DNA of 64,000 bases, from positions 331,475 to 395,474 of the forward strand of contig NZ_FUYZ01000003.1 in assembly GCF_900167905.1 (NCBI RefSeq). The letters are read 5' to 3'. Made by a program: the position numbers and the translations under genes. The notes below the pieces were generated by a model. That model saw nothing but the letters and a program-made list of their open reading frames with translations, ran no database searches and was not told the origin of the DNA. Positions within the stretch are counted from its first letter, which is position 1, and every line of letters begins with the position of its first letter. Origin of the DNA: Soonwooa buanensis (GTDB lineage Bacteria > Bacteroidota > Bacteroidia > Flavobacteriales > Weeksellaceae). Below, piece after piece: positions 61,175-64,000 of the stretch.

Positions 61175-61568
61175 TTGTAAAGAAGAAAATCCACTATTGA
61201 CAATAGAATGCATTTGTAACAACGGGTTAAACATATAACGTAATTATCAATGCTTGCTGAACGGAGTCGAAATTTTATAATTTTGATGGGGTTTAGCAAG
61301 CATTTAGTTTTTTAGAAAGAGCCAATTGCTTTTTTACATCACGCTTGATAGTCACCATTTCAAATCTTCTCGAACTTTTTTCAAAAGAGCTCCAACATAC
61401 CGTTCCATCAGGGACGCAATTTTGTCACAATTTCAAGATTTGGCTTTATCTTTGAGAAAGAGATATAAGAACCGAGATTCAAGATATCTTATTTAAAACT
61501 TGAAACGTTAAACTCAAAACTTAAATAAATACATTGTACTTTGTACATCATACATAAATACAACAATT
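61175..61568. other. 394-base gap with a large hairpin and repeat remnant
   Basis: No gene is visible. AATGCTTGCT (61249-61258) and AGCAAGCATT (61295-61304) form a stem around 36 bases, followed by a T-rich stretch; this may be the operon terminator. Inside the loop side is TGAACGGAGTCGAA, a common flavobacterial repeat motif. ACTTTGTACAT (61538-61548), also found before paaZ at 58185-58195, lies 20 bases before the peptidase start. Confidence 0.55.
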
Positions 61569-63653
61569 ATGAACATACTTACCCAAAACTTCAACACAGC
61601 TTATCATACGCCACCTTTTGAAAACATTAAAAACGAAGATTATCTTCCTGCTTTCAAAGAATTAATTTCAGAATCGGAGAAAGAAATTGATGAAATTGTC
61701 AACAATTCAGAAGAGCCAACTTTCGAAAATACAATCGAAGCTTTGGCTTATTCAGGAGAGAAATTGGATATTGTTTCTAATATTTTCTTCAACCTAAATT
61801 CTGCAGAAACCAGCGACGAACTTCAACAAATCGCACAAGAAGTTTCTCCACTTTTAACGGAGTATTCGTCTAAAATTTCACAAAACGAAGCACTTTTCAA
61901 TAGAATTAAAAAAGTGTATGATGAAAAGTCAAAATACAATCTCAACGAAGAGCAACAAATGCTTTTAGATGAAACTTATAAAGGTTTTGTGAGAAGCGGC
62001 GCATTACTCAACGATTCGGATAAAGAAAAATTGAAGCAAATCAATATGGATTTATCGGTGAAATCACTTCAATTCGGACAAAATGCGCTTGCGGCAACCA
62101 ATGCGTACTTTAAACATATCACCAACAAAGAAGATTTGGCGGGAATTCCTGATGCAATTTTGGAGCAATATGCCGAAGAAGCCAAAGAACGCTATTTGGA
62201 TGGTTATGTTGTGACATTGCAGTATCCAAGCTATGTTCCGCTTATGACCTATGCTGAAAATCGCGAATTAAGAAAAGAATTAGCGTTAGCAAATGGTAAA
62301 AAATCTTTTGATCGTGGCGAATTTGATAATCAAAATCTTATCAAAGAAATTATTTCATTAAAACAGCAAAAAGCCGAACTTTTAGGTTATAAAAATTACG
62401 CAGATTACGTTCTAGAAGAGCGAATGGCGAAATCTCCAACTAAAGTTTTAGATTTCTTAAATGAACTTTTAGTGAAAGCAAAACCTTACGCCGAAAAAGA
62501 AATTGAAGAACTAAAAGCTTTAGCAAAAGCCGACGGAATCGAAGATATGCAAGGTTATGATCATTCTTTTTACGCTGAAAAATTACGCAAAGCAAAATAT
62601 GATTTCAACGATGAAGAATTAAAACCGTATTTCCCTTTAAGTCAAGTTCAAGATGCAGTTTTCGGACTAGCAAATCAACTTTTCGGATTGGAATTTAAAG
62701 AAGTTAATACCATTCAAAAATATCATGCGGATGTTCAAACCTACGAAGTTTATGAGATTCAAGAACCAAAAGCCGAGAATCAAGTCTTCGACTCCGCTCA
62801 CACTCACAACCAACAATCAACAACCAACAACCGACAACTTAAAGCTATCCTTTACACCGATTATTTCCCTCGAAAAGGAAAACGTGCTGGCGCTTGGATG
62901 ACGAGTTATAAAAATCAATTCACAAAAGATGGCGAGAATTCTCGTCCACACATTTCTATTGTTTGTAACTTCAGCAAACCGACGAAAGACACGCCAAGTT
63001 TGTTGACTTTCCAAGAAGTGACCACGCTTTTTCACGAATTTGGACACGCAATCCACGGAATGTTAGCGAATACGCAATATCCAAATCTTTCGGGAACTTC
63101 TGTGAAGTGGGATTTTGTAGAATTACCATCTCAGTTTTTGGAAAACTTCTGCTACGAACCAGAATTCCTAAAAACATTTGCAAAACACTATAAAACAGGT
63201 GAAGTTTTACCCAACGAAAAAATTGAAAAAATAGAGCAATCCAAAAACTTTATGGAAGGTTATCAAACGTTGCGTCAATTAGGTTTTGGCTTGTTAGATA
63301 TGGCGTATCACACGCATCCCGAAGATGTAAATGACATAAAAGCTTTTGAAGACGCTCAAACTTCGAAAACCTCATTATATCCAGTAAATCCAGAAACGGC
63401 GATGAGTCCGACTTTTTCGCATATTTTCCAAGGTGGATATTCGGCTGGATATTATTCATACAAATGGGCGGAAGTTTTGGATGCTGATGCTTTTGCTTAC
63501 TTTAAAGAAACTGGAATTTTCAATCCAGAAACGGCCGCAAAATATAAAATTTTGCTATCATCTGGCGGAACGAAAGACCCAATGGAATTGTACAAAAACT
63601 TCCGTGGCAGCGAACCAAAAGTAGAAAGCCTTTTGAAAAGAGCTTTTGGATAA
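61569..63653 (+). CDS. M3 family metallopeptidase (oligopeptidase/dipeptidyl carboxypeptidase type)
   Basis: A 694-residue cytoplasmic-type zinc peptidase without signal peptide. The zinc motif is FHEFGHAIHGML with HEFGH at residues 489-493, and the M3 signature region continues LSGTSVKWDFVELPSQFLENF, where a Glu ligand is expected. The end SPTFSHIFQGGYSAGYYSYKWAEVLDADAF is typical of Dcp. Residues about 406-424 (VFDSAHTHNQQSTTNNRQL) form an extra low-complexity loop whose DNA contains TTCGACTCCGCTCA, a repeat-like sequence. The frame is intact, so the enzyme is probably functional. Confidence 0.92.
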   Translation: MNILTQNFNTAYHTPPFENIKNEDYLPAFKELISESEKEIDEIVNNSEEPTFENTIEALAYSGEKLDIVSNIFFNLNSAETSDELQQIAQEVSPLLTEYSSKISQNEALFNRIKKVYDEKSKYNLNEEQQMLLDETYKGFVRSGALLNDSDKEKLKQINMDLSVKSLQFGQNALAATNAYFKHITNKEDLAGIPDAILEQYAEEAKERYLDGYVVTLQYPSYVPLMTYAENRELRKELALANGKKSFDRGEFDNQNLIKEIISLKQQKAELLGYKNYADYVLEERMAKSPTKVLDFLNELLVKAKPYAEKEIEELKALAKADGIEDMQGYDHSFYAEKLRKAKYDFNDEELKPYFPLSQVQDAVFGLANQLFGLEFKEVNTIQKYHADVQTYEVYEIQEPKAENQVFDSAHTHNQQSTTNNRQLKAILYTDYFPRKGKRAGAWMTSYKNQFTKDGENSRPHISIVCNFSKPTKDTPSLLTFQEVTTLFHEFGHAIHGMLANTQYPNLSGTSVKWDFVELPSQFLENFCYEPEFLKTFAKHYKTGEVLPNEKIEKIEQSKNFMEGYQTLRQLGFGLLDMAYHTHPEDVNDIKAFEDAQTSKTSLYPVNPETAMSPTFSHIFQGGYSAGYYSYKWAEVLDADAFAYFKETGIFNPETAAKYKILLSSGGTKDPMELYKNFRGSEPKVESLLKRAFG

Positions 63654-63680
63654 ACTTATAATCTCACGTCACTTCGATTT

Positions 63681-64000
63681 CTATGACATATGCAAATTAA
63701 AATTATACACAGATTCGTTTTTTATTAAAGCATATATTCTGTGTATAATTTTATTTCTAATTGCGTTGAGTATAGACATCTTGTTTTTTCCTTCCGCAAC
63801 CTTTCTTTGGAAGTAAATTGCAAGGTCATTTTTTAATCTTATCGAGCTGAGCGCCGCTAAATGCAATACTTTTTTCAGCTCTTTATCCGCCATTGTAGAA
63901 ACCCTCGGTTTTCGATAAATAGAACTACCCGAACTGTATTCAAATGGTGCAACTCCTGCGTAACAAGCCATTTTTCGGGCAGATTGTATATCTGAAAATC
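63681..64000 (-). mobile_element. IS110-family transposase, 3' part of the element
   Basis: The frame is open to the right edge, so the N-terminal DEDD catalytic domain is outside the window. The visible part, FSDIQSARKMACYAGVAPFEYSSGSSIYRKPRVSTMADKELKKVLHLAA...YFQRKVAEGKNKMSILNAIRNKIIHRIYALI, is the Transposase_20 (PF02371) domain with the SG serine pair. A perfect 15-base inverted repeat (63699-63713 and 63738-63752) overlaps the last codons. The element stands 27 bases after the M3 peptidase. Confidence 0.88.
63699..63752. repeat. 15-base inverted repeat at the end of the IS110 transposase gene
   Basis: AAAATTATACACAGA and TCTGTGTATAATTTT are perfect complements separated by 24 bases, inside the last codons of the transposase. 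It could be a transcript end or structural signal. Confidence 0.75.

Overview
The window is a low-GC chromosomal stretch from a member of Flavobacteriia, most like the Chryseobacterium/Epilithonimonas/Elizabethkingia group (Weeksellaceae). Supporting signs are type IX secretion (T9SS) C-terminal sorting domains (KIYPNPV, MLYPNPV), promoters of the Bacteroidetes type (TTTG, about 19 bases, TAnnTTTG), the gene order DUF6089-uppS-bamA-ompH-ompH, a Pif1-like helicase with a C-terminal HTH, DUF4407, and dispersed short palindromic repeats. The genus is an inference. No rRNA, tRNA or CRISPR array was recognised.

Layout. 1-4043: the end of a serine beta-lactamase-like hydrolase, a MITE-like element, an Ig-like lipoprotein translationally coupled to a CxxCH haem-binding protein, and an arginase-fold protein that lacks most metal ligands. 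4049-9770: polysaccharide genes (GT2, WecA/MraY-type transferase, Wza-like export lipoprotein, Wzc-like tyrosine autokinase with an eleven-fold Gly-Tyr tail). 9958-15260: outer-membrane biogenesis (DUF6089, uppS, bamA, two OmpH/Skp chaperones). 15321-17385: thioesterase, rfbD, unknown secreted protein. 17513-20664 (minus): ruvC, Pif1-like helicase, membrane protein. 20767-27344: M16 protease, SmpA-like small protein, WG-like secreted protein, then a minus-strand NifU-like/hemH/VOC group. 27609-32932: gamma carbonic anhydrase, YihY, DUF4407, and a cassette of three secreted phage-tail-collar-domain proteins plus a T9SS cargo protein. 33120-37781 (minus): lipoprotein, guaB, two tandem TPR-TM-LuxR regulators. 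37782-41040: a gene-free stretch holding a broken copy of the end of the neighbouring Omp85 gene, then a T9SS leucine-rich protein split by a one-base frameshift. 41111-46697 (minus): Omp85/TamA-like protein, SDR, aroA, MazG-like, beta-helix lipoprotein. 46861-61174: phenylacetate (paa) catabolic operon. 61569-63653: M3 peptidase. 63681-64000: the end of an IS110-family transposase running off the window.

The most coherent system is the paa operon: paaK, a fused alpha/beta 2-oxoacid dehydrogenase E1, a TetR regulator, paaE, paaA, paaB, paaC, paaD, paaH, a thiolase, paaZ and one crotonase. Its promoter has TTTG-N19-TATATTTG geometry, and the TTTG element lies inside a 22-base near-palindrome, which fits repression by the operon's own TetR protein. 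The operon is interrupted by repeats: the same roughly 85-90 base block follows the stop codons of paaE, paaB and paaZ within 6-16 bases, and arrays of paired hairpins fill the gaps before paaA, paaC and paaD. The epoxidase subunit genes are thus separated by structured RNA, which may set their relative expression. Repeat-related sequence also appears inside the coding region of the M3 peptidase.
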